Assembly (NCBI GenBank): GCA_947492575.1
Contig: CANLNK010000003.1
Span: 308,605-372,604, forward strand
Origin: an uncultured Thalassotalea sp.
GTDB taxonomy: Bacteria > Pseudomonadota > Gammaproteobacteria > Enterobacterales > Alteromonadaceae
Direction: 5' to 3'
DNA length: 64,000 bases
Shown: one piece after another, positions 8,316 to 17,449 of the stretch
Numbering within the stretch: position 1 is the first letter of the stretch
Layout of the letters: each line of letters starts with the position of its first letter
Program-made: the position numbers and the translations under genes
Notes under the pieces: generated by a model
Database searches by the model: none
Told to the model about the DNA's origin: nothing
The model's input: only the letters and a program-made list of their open reading frames with translations

Positions 8316-9020
8316 ATGGCAACTCCTCATATTGAAGCAGCAGTAGGCGATTTCGCAGAAACGGTTTTAATGCCTGGCGACCCGCTTCGAGCAAAGTACA
8401 TCGCAGAGAATTTTTTAGAAGACGCTAAGTGCGTGACGCGTGTACGTAATATGTTTGGCTACACAGGCACTTACAAAGGCAAACGCATTTCTGTGATGGG
8501 CTCAGGTATGGGTATCCCATCTATCTCGATCTACGCTACTGAATTATACAAAGAGTATGGCGTTGAAAATATTATTCGCATCGGCTCATGTGGTGCTGTT
8601 CGCGATGACATTAAAGTACGTGACGTTATTGTCGGTATGGCTGCAAGTACGGATTCAAATGTAAACCGTAACCGTTTAAATAACTGCGATTTCGCTGCGT
8701 GTGCAGACTTCGGTTTATTACAGAAAGTAGTAAACACAGCTGAAACGCTAGGCAAGAAAGTACATGTAGGTAACATTTTCACAGCAGATTTATTCTACAC
8801 ACCTAAACCAGAGTTATTCTCTGTGATGGAAAAACACGGCATTCTAGCGGTAGAAATGGAAGCAGCAGGCCTTTACGGCGTAGCAGCTGAATATGGTAAA
8901 AAAGCACTAACTGTTTTAACCGTTAGTGATCATATCAAAACAGGTGAAGAAACTACTGCCGATGAGCGCGAGAAAACCTTCGGCGATATGATGGAACTTA
9001 CCTTAGAGAGTATTCTTTAG
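8316..9020 (+). CDS. deoD: Purine nucleoside phosphorylase, DeoD type
   Basis: It phosphorolyses inosine, guanosine and adenosine and their deoxy forms to the free base plus (deoxy)ribose 1-phosphate. The protein has 234 residues, close to the 239 of E. coli DeoD. Motifs: [16 protein letters not shown] (phosphate site), [25 protein letters not shown] (ribose-binding) and [10 protein letters not shown] (catalytic Asp). It is preceded by AAAAAGG and followed by a strong terminator. It is the last gene of add-xapX-deoD and supplies the pentose phosphate that DeoB and DeoC degrade. Confidence 0.96.
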   Translation: MATPHIEAAVGDFAETVLMPGDPLRAKYIAENFLEDAKCVTRVRNMFGYTGTYKGKRISVMGSGMGIPSISIYATELYKEYGVENIIRIGSCGAVRDDIKVRDVIVGMAASTDSNVNRNRLNNCDFAACADFGLLQKVVNTAETLGKKVHVGNIFTADLFYTPKPELFSVMEKHGILAVEMEAAGLYGVAAEYGKKALTVLTVSDHIKTGEETTADEREKTFGDMMELTLESIL

Positions 9021-9144
9021 GCTAAGCATTACGACAACGTAATGTGATCAGAATCTAAGTAGTAATCGGTAGTATCGTTAAGTATCAAAGTTCAAATTAC
9101 TAGTTTCGCTGAATTACTACTTTGGCTGAAAATGCATTGAAAAC

Positions 9145-9172
9145 AAAAAAGGCTGCAAATGCAGCCTTTTTT
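9145..9172. terminator. Bidirectional terminator between deoD and the TonB receptor gene
   Basis: Stem GGCTGC/GCAGCC (9151-9156 with 9161-9166), loop AAAT, flanked by six A on the left and six T on the right. It can therefore end transcription of deoD (plus) and of the receptor gene (minus). Confidence 0.9.
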
Positions 9173-9199
9173 AATTTAATTGCGTAAAAACAAACTGGT

Positions 9200-11452
9200 T
9201 TAGAAGAAGTTTGCTTTGAACTCAACACCCCAGAAACGTGGCTCATTTACGTAGCCCGTTAAGTTGTTGAAGTCGATAGCACCAGTAAGTTGCTCTTCAT
9301 CAGTGATGTTACGACCGTATAGTGCTACTTCGTATTCTGCACCGTCAGTGTACCACTCGTAACCGACACGAATGCCGCCTTCTAATAACGCGTCGCCAGT
9401 AAATTCTTTAGACTCGTATAAGAAGAAGTTAACTTCACTACGGTAAGACCAATCAGAGTAAACGTAGAATTCGCCGTCACCAATTTCTTTTGACCAGCGA
9501 ACTGCAAAGTTGCTAATCCACTCTGGAGATTGTGGTAAAGAGTTACCATCAATTAAAGCAAAGCCTTGGTCGTTAATTTGATCAGTTACTGTACAGCCGC
9601 CACCACAAGGTGCTACACCTAAGTCGTTTTGTTGAATTTCAGTGCTGTTGTAACTTACGCTACCTGTTAATACTAAGCTATCAGTAACGAAGTATTCACC
9701 GTCTAATTCAAAACCGTAACCTACAGCTGTATCAGCGTTTAATAATGTCGCTAAGTTGCCAGAGCCACCTACAGCTGTTAATTGCTGATCGCTAACTTCG
9801 TAGTAGAATACTGCACCGTCTAAACGGCCCATGTTATCAGCAGTTGTTGTTTTGAAACCAGTCTCAACTGATACAACAGTTTCTGAGTCAGCTGTTGTTG
9901 CGTTACCAGAGAATAATAAGTTACGACCTTGGATACTTGGTGCGCGGTAACCACGAGCGATACGACCGTAAACGTTTGTTTGATCGCTGTAACGGTAGTT
10001 AACACTGAAGTCACCACTTACTTGTGAGTCGTCAACAGACGTTTCTTCACTGAAGCTAGGTGCGCCAAATGGTGATTGTACTAATGTACCGTCCCACTCA
10101 CGCTCATCATCTGAGTAGCGTAAACCACCGTTGATGCTAACTTTGTCATTTACATCGTAATCGATTGATGCGAATAACGCCCATGCAGTAGTTTGCATGT
10201 TTTGAACAGCAATACCGTTTTGAACACCGTTTGCTAACGTGTCAAAACTTAAGTTGTTAATTGTTAGGTCTTCGTCAAAGTAGAAGAAACCAAATTGGTA
10301 ATCTAATTGACCTAATTCATTACTTGCAATGCGAAGCTCTTGTGTAATTTGGTCGTGGTCAGGCATTCTCGCTCCAGTCTCCGACGGGAATGGAATGAAA
10401 CCTGGGCCCATATCTGGTAGGAATGAGGCACCGTAACCACCATCGATATCACCTACTGAGAACATCTCAGCTGACTCATAGCCAGTTACAGACGTTAACG
10501 TGTGGCTACCCATATCATATTCAAGTTTAAGGTTTGCACCTTTCATATCGATAGTTTGGTTGTTGCGGCTAGCAGCATCTTGGTAAACAACTTCACGATC
10601 GAAATCGTCAACTAAGTCGTTTGTACCTGGCTTGATAATGTTCGCACGGAAAATACGAGCGTCTGCTTCAGCATCACGGAAGTGATAGTTGAATAAAGCG
10701 CTAAACTCGTCACTTGGTTCCCAAAGTAACTGCACACGGCCTGCAGTTTCACTGTAACCGCCTAACTGGTCCTTTGCTTCAAAGCCTGGTGCTTTGTTAT
10801 CGATGTAGTCATCACGGTCTTGTTGAAGTAACGAAACTCGTGCTGAAAGCGTGTCTGTTAAACCACCACCTACAGCGAAACGAAGATCTGTTGAACCGTA
10901 GCTACCATATGAAGCAGATAAGTTTGCATCGTAGTCTTGCGTAGGCTTCTTAGATTGAACCTTAATGATACCAGCCGTTGTGTTACGACCGAAAAGTGTA
11001 CCTTGCGGACCACGTAATACTTCTACACGCTCGATATCGAACATTGGCATACCTTTGGTTAAGGCATTTTCAAGTACTACATCATCGTAGACTAATGATA
11101 CTGGTTGTGATGCTAATAAATCGAAGTCTGTATTACCTAAACCACGCACGTAAAAACGTGGGAAAGTACGACCGAAAGAAGATTCGATTAATAAGCTAGG
11201 AAGTTTGCCTGACAAAGCACGAACGTCCATGCCTGAAGAGCCAAGTACTTCTAATTTTTTAGGGGTTAACGCAGAAATAGCGATAGGAACATCTTTTACG
11301 TTCTCTGTTCTTTTACGAGCAGTAACTTCGATGACCTCAACACCAACAACTTCGTTGTCAGCGGCTTCTTCTGCGAATGCAACGGTGGTAGTGCTAGCTA
11401 GTAAAGCAGCTTGAACACAAACAGCTAGAGATGACTGTTTTAAGAGTTTCAT
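9200..11452 (-). CDS. TonB-dependent outer-membrane receptor
   Basis: A protein of 750 residues. The signal peptide (about 1-27, ending VAFA) is followed by a TonB-box-like segment VIEVTARKR, a plug domain (about 45-165, with FYVRGLGNTDFD and RGPQGTLFGRNTTAG) and a 22-strand barrel ending in FKANFF with the terminal aromatic residue typical of outer-membrane proteins. The substrate cannot be read from sequence. It lies 91 bp downstream of deoB on the same strand, between deoD and deoB, so a role in nucleoside or nucleotide uptake is a reasonable inference. Its ribosome site GGGAG can pair with an upstream segment (see 11459-11534). Receptors of this plug type also take up siderophores or other small molecules. 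Confidence 0.93.
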   Translation of the reverse strand: MKLLKQSSLAVCVQAALLASTTTVAFAEEAADNEVVGVEVIEVTARKRTENVKDVPIAISALTPKKLEVLGSSGMDVRALSGKLPSLLIESSFGRTFPRFYVRGLGNTDFDLLASQPVSLVYDDVVLENALTKGMPMFDIERVEVLRGPQGTLFGRNTTAGIIKVQSKKPTQDYDANLSASYGSYGSTDLRFAVGGGLTDTLSARVSLLQQDRDDYIDNKAPGFEAKDQLGGYSETAGRVQLLWEPSDEFSALFNYHFRDAEADARIFRANIIKPGTNDLVDDFDREVVYQDAASRNNQTIDMKGANLKLEYDMGSHTLTSVTGYESAEMFSVGDIDGGYGASFLPDMGPGFIPFPSETGARMPDHDQITQELRIASNELGQLDYQFGFFYFDEDLTINNLSFDTLANGVQNGIAVQNMQTTAWALFASIDYDVNDKVSINGGLRYSDDEREWDGTLVQSPFGAPSFSEETSVDDSQVSGDFSVNYRYSDQTNVYGRIARGYRAPSIQGRNLLFSGNATTADSETVVSVETGFKTTTADNMGRLDGAVFYYEVSDQQLTAVGGSGNLATLLNADTAVGYGFELDGEYFVTDSLVLTGSVSYNSTEIQQNDLGVAPCGGGCTVTDQINDQGFALIDGNSLPQSPEWISNFAVRWSKEIGDGEFYVYSDWSYRSEVNFFLYESKEFTGDALLEGGIRVGYEWYTDGAEYEVALYGRNITDEEQLTGAIDFNNLTGYVNEPRFWGVEFKANFF

Positions 11453-11458
11453 TAAATT

Positions 11459-11534
11459 CTCCCGAAGGTTTCATATTATTTGTTTAGGGACAACTTATTG
11501 CTTTTATTATTGGTTGTACCTGTTACCTCGGGAG
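11459..11534 (-). promoter_or_regulatory. Leader structure able to hide the ribosome site of the TonB receptor gene
   Basis: On the minus strand CTCCCGAGGT (11534-11525) is complementary to ACCTTCGGGAG (11469-11459) with one bulged base. The second segment includes the GGGAG Shine-Dalgarno sequence 6 bases before the receptor ATG. Inside the loop a second stem can form (GTTGT 11513-11517 with ACAAC 11490-11494, extended by GG/CC). The pairing is seen; a regulatory role is inferred. Confidence 0.5.
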
Positions 11535-11543
11535 TGGATTCTA

Positions 11544-12758
11544 CTACTTAAATTTGAGTTCGTCTAAAAAACTTATCCCGTAGTCAAGTTTTTCGATGTC
11601 AAACAACTCCGCGATCGTTTGTCCAATATCAGCAAAGGTTTGTCTTTCACCTAGATCTACTTGTTCAATAGACGGGTGATAAGCAATCACAGGTACGTAT
11701 TCCCTCGTATGATCACTGCCGTGCCACGTTGGGTCACAGCCATGATCTGCAGTAAAGATTAGCAGATCATCAGCATTCATCGCTGATTTTATTTCTACAA
11801 TGCGTTTATCGAATGCTTCGAGCGCTTCACCGTAACCTACAGGGTCACGACGGTGACCAAAGTCTTGGTCAAAATTAACGAGGTTTGTGAATATAATGCT
11901 CTTGTCTTTTGCACTCGCCATGTGAGCTAATGTCGCATCTGTTAGCGCGTCGATACCTGTAGCTTTCGTCTTTTCAGTAATGCCTTGATGTGCAAAGATA
12001 TCAGCAATTTTACCTACACTAATAACGGTACCACCCGCCTCTGTGAACTTGTCTAGTACTGTTGGTGCAGGCGGTAAAATAGAGTAATCTCTTCGATTAC
12101 CTGTGCGGCTAAATGTTGCTTTATCTTCTCCAACAAAAGGACGTGCAATCACGCGACCAATGTTCATTGGTTCTACAATTTTTTGCACTTTTTCACAGTA
12201 TTCGTAAAGCTTATCTAGGCCAAAATGCTCCTCGTGAGCAGCCACTTGGAAAACACTGTCTGCACTTGTATAACAAATTGGCAAGCCTGTTTTAATGTGT
12301 TCCTCACCAAGCTTCTCAATAATCACTGTGCCTGATGCGTGGCAATTTCCAAGCATACCTTCGTAGCCAGTCGCTTTATTGATCTTTTCCATCAATTCTG
12401 ACGAAAAGCTATTGTCTAAATCAGTGAAATAACCCCAATCAAACAACACTGGAACACCTGCCATTTCCCAATGACCTGATGGTGTATCTTTACCTGTGCT
12501 AAGTTCAGCTGCATAGCCGTAAGCACCTTGATAAGTCTCAACTGAAGCGTGATTAATACGTTGACCAGAAGCTTGCCCAGCTAACTCAACCAAACCCATT
12601 GAGGCAAAGTTAGGTAAATTAAGCGGACGGCCTTTTTCTTGTTCAAAGACCTTTGCAATGTTACCTAGCGTATTTGCTTCCACATCGCCAAATTTTTCAG
12701 CATCAGGTGCATGACCTACACCAAAGCTATCGATTACCATCCAAATGACACGCGCCAT
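11544..12758 (-). CDS. deoB: Phosphopentomutase
   Basis: It converts (deoxy)ribose 1-phosphate to the 5-phosphate, linking nucleoside phosphorylases to DeoC and the pentose phosphate pathway. The protein has 404 residues (E. coli 407). Two-metal alkaline-phosphatase-fold motifs are present: VIDSFGVGHAPDA at the N terminus, STGKDTPSGHWE (phosphothreonine site) and FTADHGCDPTWHGSDHTRE (metal Asp/His). It is separated from deoD and adjoined downstream by a TonB receptor on the same strand. The upstream region shared with udk carries a RutR-like palindrome at 13011. Confidence 0.96.
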   Translation of the reverse strand: MARVIWMVIDSFGVGHAPDAEKFGDVEANTLGNIAKVFEQEKGRPLNLPNFASMGLVELAGQASGQRINHASVETYQGAYGYAAELSTGKDTPSGHWEMAGVPVLFDWGYFTDLDNSFSSELMEKINKATGYEGMLGNCHASGTVIIEKLGEEHIKTGLPICYTSADSVFQVAAHEEHFGLDKLYEYCEKVQKIVEPMNIGRVIARPFVGEDKATFSRTGNRRDYSILPPAPTVLDKFTEAGGTVISVGKIADIFAHQGITEKTKATGIDALTDATLAHMASAKDKSIIFTNLVNFDQDFGHRRDPVGYGEALEAFDKRIVEIKSAMNADDLLIFTADHGCDPTWHGSDHTREYVPVIAYHPSIEQVDLGERQTFADIGQTIAELFDIEKLDYGISFLDELKFK

Positions 12759-13010
12759 TTTGTCTCCAATGTTGTTTGTAAATTCGTGTTCTGTTGTAAA
12801 TAATTTTATTTATTCGCGCCGACCGAAACAACAACGCTATTATTAAAATGTCGATTCGCGATAAACGTAATCACAAATTTCATTGCCCAATGAGGTAAAG
12901 TTTAGGACGAAAATCGTGGTTTTGTTCATCGTTTTCGCTCGAACATTACGATGTTGTTCTAGCTAATTCAGTAAAATTTAATGAATTCGCTATTTATTTT
13001 AACAATAAAC

Positions 13011-13026
13011 ATGACCATCCGGTCAA
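13011..13026. promoter_or_regulatory. RutR-like operator between deoB and udk
   Basis: ATGACCATCCGGTCAA matches 12 of 14 defined positions of TTGACCANNTGGTCAA and has the dyad TGACC-N4-GGTCA. It lies in the 438-bp divergent region, about 250 bp from deoB and 170 bp from udk. The rest of that region shows no gene. Confidence 0.55.
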
Positions 13027-13196
13027 GTTATGTTAATTTATGCACCCACAAAGTTAACCCATATGCATACCTTCTTTCGGCTAAAACAAGCAAATGCGCC
13101 TGTTTAAGCGGGATTTATTCTATTTGTGAATAAATTAAAGAAAAAAAAGCTGAATTAGGTCAAAATAGGCATAATCTGCGTTTATACATTGAATTT

Positions 13197-13856
13197 ATGA
13201 GTCAAGAATCACAACCAACTGGTCAGAATACCAAACCAACAATTATCGCTGTTGTTGGTGCATCAGCTTCTGGCAAGACACTTTTTGCCCAAACTATTTA
13301 CGACGAATTGTTGCCTGAGCTGGGTGCCAAAGGTATTTCTATCATCAAAGAAGACGCCTACTATCGCGATCAAACGGATCTGCCGATGGCACAGCGTTTA
13401 AAAACGAACTACGATTGCCCAAGTGCATTCGAACACGAACTATTGCACCAACACTTAAACGACTTGGTCAGTGGTGCCCCTGTAGAGTGTCCTGTTTACT
13501 GTTACAAAACCCACACGCGCACCGATGTGACTGATACCGTCAAGCCTACCCAAATTATTTTAATTGAAGGCATTATGCTACTGACAAATGCAAAGTTGAG
13601 AGAGAACTTTGACATTAAAGTTTACATGGATACGCCTCTAGATATTTGTTTGATTAGACGTATCGCACGTGACACTAAAGAGCGCGGTCGTTCAATCGAC
13701 TCGGTAACAGAGCAATATTTAGAGACTGTAAGACCAATGTACTACCAACACATCGAGCCTGCTAAATCTCATGCTGATATTGTCATTACACGTGGCGGTA
13801 AAAATAGAATGGCGATTGAAGTCATTAAAGCCAAAATCAGACAACTAACGCAGTAA
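13197..13856 (+). CDS. udk: Uridine/cytidine kinase
   Basis: It phosphorylates uridine and cytidine to UMP and CMP. The protein has 219 residues. The P-loop GASASGKT is at 21-28; KEDAYYRDQ, NYDCPSAFEHELL and ILIEGIMLL follow, and RRIARDTKERGR supplies the lid arginines, all as in E. coli Udk. No strong Shine-Dalgarno sequence is seen, so the start rests on homology. It is followed 55 bp later by nupC on the same strand and faces deoB across a shared regulatory region containing a RutR-like palindrome. Confidence 0.94.
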   Translation: MSQESQPTGQNTKPTIIAVVGASASGKTLFAQTIYDELLPELGAKGISIIKEDAYYRDQTDLPMAQRLKTNYDCPSAFEHELLHQHLNDLVSGAPVECPVYCYKTHTRTDVTDTVKPTQIILIEGIMLLTNAKLRENFDIKVYMDTPLDICLIRRIARDTKERGRSIDSVTEQYLETVRPMYYQHIEPAKSHADIVITRGGKNRMAIEVIKAKIRQLTQ

Positions 13857-13911
13857 ACGCGATTAGCACAATAAAGATAATAAAAAACGATAACGATTAT
13901 TTGAGGAATTT

Positions 13912-15156
13912 ATGGATTTAACAGCGTTACGTGGCGTGTTCGGCATTATTGCTTTACTTGCCATCGCTTTTGCACTCTCGTACAAGCGTAAAGATATTAA
14001 TTGGCGAACCGTTGGTTTTGCTTTCGGCCTGCAAGTATTACTAGGCGCTTTCGTTCTCTATATTCCATTTGGTAAGGATGTTCTAGCATCTCTATCGACA
14101 GGCGTACAAAGCGTTATCGACTCAGCAAAGGCTGGTATCGACTTTCTATTTGGGCCATTAGGTTCAGAAGCATTGTCTGAAGAAGGAATCGGTTTCATTT
14201 TCGCCATTCAGGTGCTACCTGTCATTATCTTCTTCTCTTCATTAATCGCCGTACTTTACCATTTAAATATTATGCAAAAAGTCGTCACCGTTATTGGTGG
14301 CGGTTTACAGAAATTACTTGGCACAACAAGACCTGAATCACTATCTGCCACTGCTAATATTTTTGTCGGTCAAACTGAAGCGCCACTTGTTGTTCGTCCT
14401 TTCATTAAAAATATGAGTCAGTCTGAGCTTTTTGCCATCATGGTAGGTGGCTTGGCGTCAATTGCTGGTTCAGTACTTGCCGGCTTTGCAGGTATCGGTG
14501 TTGATTTAAAATACTTGATTGCTGCATCTTTCATGGCTGCGCCTGGTGGCTTATTGATGGCAAAAATTATTTTGCCTGAAACTGAAAAAATTACTCAATC
14601 TTCAAAAGAAGACAGTGAAATTGAGGTACAAGAAAAACCTGCCAACGTTTTTGACGCAGCTGCAACAGGTGCTGCCTCAGGATTAAAGCTTGCTGCAAAT
14701 GTTGGTGCGATGCTATTAGCATTTATCGCGTTAATTGCCCTGCTAAACATGATTGTCGGTGGTATCGGTAGCTTATTCGGTTTCGAAGATTTATCTATCG
14801 CCTTAATCTTAGGTTACCTCTTTGCGCCGCTTGCGTTTATCGTTGGTGTACCTATGGAAGAAATGCTGCAAGCAGGTAGCTTTATTGGCCAGAAAGTTGT
14901 TATCAATGAATTCTATGCATACGTGCAGTTTGTCGAAGTTAAAGAAACGTTAAGCGCAACAACACAGGCGATCATTACTTTTGCCCTTTGTGGATTTGCT
15001 AACTTATCGTCGATTGCCATTTTACTCGGCGGTATTGGCTCGATGGCGCCAAGCCGCAGACCAGACATTGCTCGCCTCGGCCTTCGCGCTATGATGGCAG
15101 CGACTCTTGCTAACCTAATGAGCGCAGCAATCGCTGGCGTATTTATTAGCTTATAA
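13912..15156 (+). CDS. nupC: Concentrative nucleoside transporter, NupC/CNT family
   Basis: An inner-membrane cation-coupled nucleoside importer of 414 residues with at least eight hydrophobic helices. CNT signatures are present: VGQTEAPLVVRPFIKNM, AGSVLAGFAGIGVDLKYLIA, VGVPMEEMLQAGSFIGQKVV and CGFANLSSIAILLGGIGS. These hold the Q-T-E, nucleoside-contacting Glu and serine residues of the family. GAGGAATTT precedes the ATG. deoC follows after 9 bp, so import and pentose breakdown are probably co-transcribed. Confidence 0.95.
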   Translation: MDLTALRGVFGIIALLAIAFALSYKRKDINWRTVGFAFGLQVLLGAFVLYIPFGKDVLASLSTGVQSVIDSAKAGIDFLFGPLGSEALSEEGIGFIFAIQVLPVIIFFSSLIAVLYHLNIMQKVVTVIGGGLQKLLGTTRPESLSATANIFVGQTEAPLVVRPFIKNMSQSELFAIMVGGLASIAGSVLAGFAGIGVDLKYLIAASFMAAPGGLLMAKIILPETEKITQSSKEDSEIEVQEKPANVFDAAATGAASGLKLAANVGAMLLAFIALIALLNMIVGGIGSLFGFEDLSIALILGYLFAPLAFIVGVPMEEMLQAGSFIGQKVVINEFYAYVQFVEVKETLSATTQAIITFALCGFANLSSIAILLGGIGSMAPSRRPDIARLGLRAMMAATLANLMSAAIAGVFISL

Positions 15157-15165
15157 GGAAGCAAT

Positions 15166-15942
15166 ATGACTACCATTGAACAATATGCTCAACAAGCACT
15201 CTCACTAATGGATTTAACAAGCCTTACCGATACTGAGTCGGCACAGGATATTATTACCTTGTGTCAGCAGGCACACAGTGCAAAAGGCGACACCGCTGCG
15301 ATTTGTATCTTTCCTCGCTTTATTCCATTAGCAAAGAAAACGTTAGCTAAACTCAATGCCAGTGACATTAAAATAGCTACAGTGACTAACTTCCCTGTCG
15401 GTGGTGATGACATAGCCATTGCACTAGCTGAAACTAATGCAGCAATCGCTTATGGCGCTGATGAAGTTGACTTAGTTTTTCCATATCAAACACTAATTAA
15501 GGGCAACAGCGACATTGGTTACGACATGGTTAAAGCATGCAAAACAGCCTGCCAAGAAGCCAATGTGCTATTGAAAGTTATTATCGAAAGTGGTGAATTA
15601 AAAAGCGCTGACCTCATTAAGCAAGCAAGTGAAATATGTATTGAAGCGGGTGCTGACTTTATTAAAACGTCGACAGGTAAAGTGGCTATAAATGCTACTT
15701 TGGAAGCTGCAGATGTGATGCTTTCAGCAATTGCAGATAAGAATACGAGTGTTGGCTTTAAAGCTGCTGGTGGTGTAAAAACTGCTGAGGACGCTGGCAA
15801 GTACATATCACTTGCCGCTGATAAGCTTGGCACTGATTGGATAACCTCATCGCGCTTTAGATTCGGCGCAAGTGGCTTACTAAACAACTTATTGCATACG
15901 CTAGGCGATACAACTGTCGAACAAACCGAGACTAAGTATTAA
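15166..15942 (+). CDS. deoC: Deoxyribose-phosphate aldolase
   Basis: It cleaves deoxyribose 5-phosphate to acetaldehyde and glyceraldehyde 3-phosphate. The protein has 258 residues (E. coli 259). Catalytic features: [10 protein letters not shown] at the N terminus, [28 protein letters not shown] (Schiff-base lysine) and [14 protein letters not shown] (second lysine). AAGGAAGC precedes the ATG. It follows nupC by 9 bp and ends at a strong terminator. It is the final step of deoxynucleoside catabolism in this region. Confidence 0.96.
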   Translation: MTTIEQYAQQALSLMDLTSLTDTESAQDIITLCQQAHSAKGDTAAICIFPRFIPLAKKTLAKLNASDIKIATVTNFPVGGDDIAIALAETNAAIAYGADEVDLVFPYQTLIKGNSDIGYDMVKACKTACQEANVLLKVIIESGELKSADLIKQASEICIEAGADFIKTSTGKVAINATLEAADVMLSAIADKNTSVGFKAAGGVKTAEDAGKYISLAADKLGTDWITSSRFRFGASGLLNNLLHTLGDTTVEQTETKY

Positions 15943-16005
15943 TCGACGCTGCTTGCACTATACGTTTGATAAATACGTTAAACGGATAGTTAGATAAAAC
16001 CACAT

Positions 16006-16036
16006 AGCTCGGTTGCATAATATGCACCGAGCTTTT
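16006..16036 (+). terminator. Intrinsic terminator after deoC
   Basis: An imperfect 12-bp stem (AGCTCGGT with ACCGAGCT, inner GCAT with ATGC) followed by TTTTG. It is 64 bp past the deoC stop and about 35 bp before tdk. Confidence 0.8.
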
Positions 16037-16069
16037 GTTAACTGCCCATAAAACTAATATAACAACACC

Positions 16070-16648
16070 ATGGCACAATTATATTTTTACTACTCTGCGA
16101 TGAATGCAGGTAAATCAACTCACTTATTACAATCTGCCTACAACTACCGAGAACGTGGCATGCGTTGCGTACTTTACACGGCTAAATTAGACGACAGATT
16201 CCAACAAGGTAAAATAGCCTCTAGATTAGGAATTAACGCAGATGCTGCGATGTTTGACGAAAACACTGACCTGTTTTCTTCAGTCAATATTAGCAACGAG
16301 CAAAACGCTGTCGATTGCGTTCTAGTAGACGAATCTCAGTTTTTGTCTGAACAGCAAGTTAGACAGTTAACCGATATTGTAGACAAGCTCCGTATTCCCG
16401 TACTAGCGTATGGTATCCGGACCGACTTTCTCGGCAACACGTTCAGCGGCAGCGCCGCCCTTCTCGCTTGGGCAGACAAACTTGTTGAATTAAAAACAAT
16501 TTGCCATTGCGGAAAGAAAGCAAACTTCGTCGTACGAATGGACGAGACTGGCAAAGCGGTTACTGAAGGTGCACAAGTTGAAGTGGGTGGCAACGATAGA
16601 TACGAATCAATGTGTCGCAAACATTTTAAGCAGCTAGTCTGGCAATAG
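16070..16648 (+). CDS. tdk: Thymidine kinase (type II)
   Basis: It phosphorylates thymidine and deoxyuridine. The protein has 192 residues. The P-loop [13 protein letters not shown] is at about 9-21; [10 protein letters not shown] carries the catalytic Glu; [10 protein letters not shown] follows. A zinc-type cysteine set (CHCGKKA and C of MCRKHF) and [11 protein letters not shown] form the lasso region. It lies between the deoC terminator and upp. A 10-bp inverted repeat with one wobble pair (16647-16680) follows the gene but has no T run. Confidence 0.95.
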   Translation: MAQLYFYYSAMNAGKSTHLLQSAYNYRERGMRCVLYTAKLDDRFQQGKIASRLGINADAAMFDENTDLFSSVNISNEQNAVDCVLVDESQFLSEQQVRQLTDIVDKLRIPVLAYGIRTDFLGNTFSGSAALLAWADKLVELKTICHCGKKANFVVRMDETGKAVTEGAQVEVGGNDRYESMCRKHFKQLVWQ

Positions 16649-16722
16649 TGCTAACGCTCGTTACAATTAACGTTAGCGCTGAATAAGAGCAATCAATAAG
16701 ACTAATAACAGAAGGAATCATC

Positions 16723-17355
16723 ATGGCAGTTTTTGAGAGTCAACATCCGCTAATTAAGCATAAAATTAGCTTGCTACGTGAAGAATACATAACAGTAAAA
16801 GCGTTCCGTGAGTTAGCGAATGAGATTGCAACCATTCTAACCGTGGAAGCAACAACAGATTTAGCACTTAAATCCACTCCAATTAACTGTTGGTCTGGCA
16901 CGATTTCAGCTCCAATTCTTGCTGATAAAAATCCAACCTTAGTACCAATTCTACGCGCAGGCTTGGGAATGTTAGATGGTGCTTTAAATATTTTGCCTTG
17001 CGCCAAAATTAGTGTCGTTGGGTTAAAGCGCAACGAAGAAACGCTGCAACCAGAGAGCTACTACGAAAACATTGTTGCAGATATCAGTGAGCGAAGAGCT
17101 ATCGTAATAGACCCAATGCTAGCAACTGGTGGTTCAGCATTAGCCACTATCGATCTTTTGAAAAAGAGCGGTAGCCAAAAGATTATCGCCCTATTCCTTG
17201 TCGCAGCGCCAGAAGGCATCAAACTGCTGCAGGATGCCCACCCAGATGTAGATTTATTTATTGCCGCTGTTGACGATCGACTAAACGAAAATGGCTACAT
17301 TTTGCCTGGATTAGGCGATGCTGGTGACAAATTATTTGGCACATTAGCACCTTAA
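16723..17355 (+). CDS. upp: Uracil phosphoribosyltransferase
   Basis: It makes UMP from uracil and PRPP. The protein has 210 residues. The PRPP-binding loop is [25 protein letters not shown] and the C-terminal uracil-binding part [17 protein letters not shown] are conserved. AGAAGGAATC precedes the ATG. It converges with deoA over a shared terminator. It recovers the uracil that pyrimidine nucleoside phosphorolysis releases. Confidence 0.95.
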   Translation: MAVFESQHPLIKHKISLLREEYITVKAFRELANEIATILTVEATTDLALKSTPINCWSGTISAPILADKNPTLVPILRAGLGMLDGALNILPCAKISVVGLKRNEETLQPESYYENIVADISERRAIVIDPMLATGGSALATIDLLKKSGSQKIIALFLVAAPEGIKLLQDAHPDVDLFIAAVDDRLNENGYILPGLGDAGDKLFGTLAP

Positions 17356-17380
17356 TTAGATATTTCGAATATAACAAATT

Positions 17381-17412
17381 AAAAAGGCTTAGTTTATTTA
17401 CTAAGCCTTTTT
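17381..17412. terminator. Bidirectional terminator between upp and deoA
   Basis: Stem AAAGGCTTAG/CTAAGCCTTT with loop TTTATTTA, A-rich on the left and T-rich on the right, placed between the two convergent stop codons. Confidence 0.9.
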
Positions 17413-17449
17413 CTTTTCAATGAAAATAGCAAAAATGGGTTAACACAAA

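Noticed and set aside
9027..9044. Perfect hairpin CATTACG/CGTAATG just after deoD
   Set aside because: It has no T run, and a strong terminator lies about 100 bp downstream; it is probably incidental.
11854..11871. TGACCA and TGGTCA half-sites inside deoB
   Set aside because: They are separated by six bases, not the two of the RutR-type palindrome, and lie in conserved coding sequence (FDQDFGHRRDPVG).
16647..16680. Inverted repeat after tdk as a terminator
   Set aside because: The 10-bp stem with one wobble pair is clear but is followed by GAATAAGAG with no T run, so termination is unsupported; tdk and upp may be co-transcribed.
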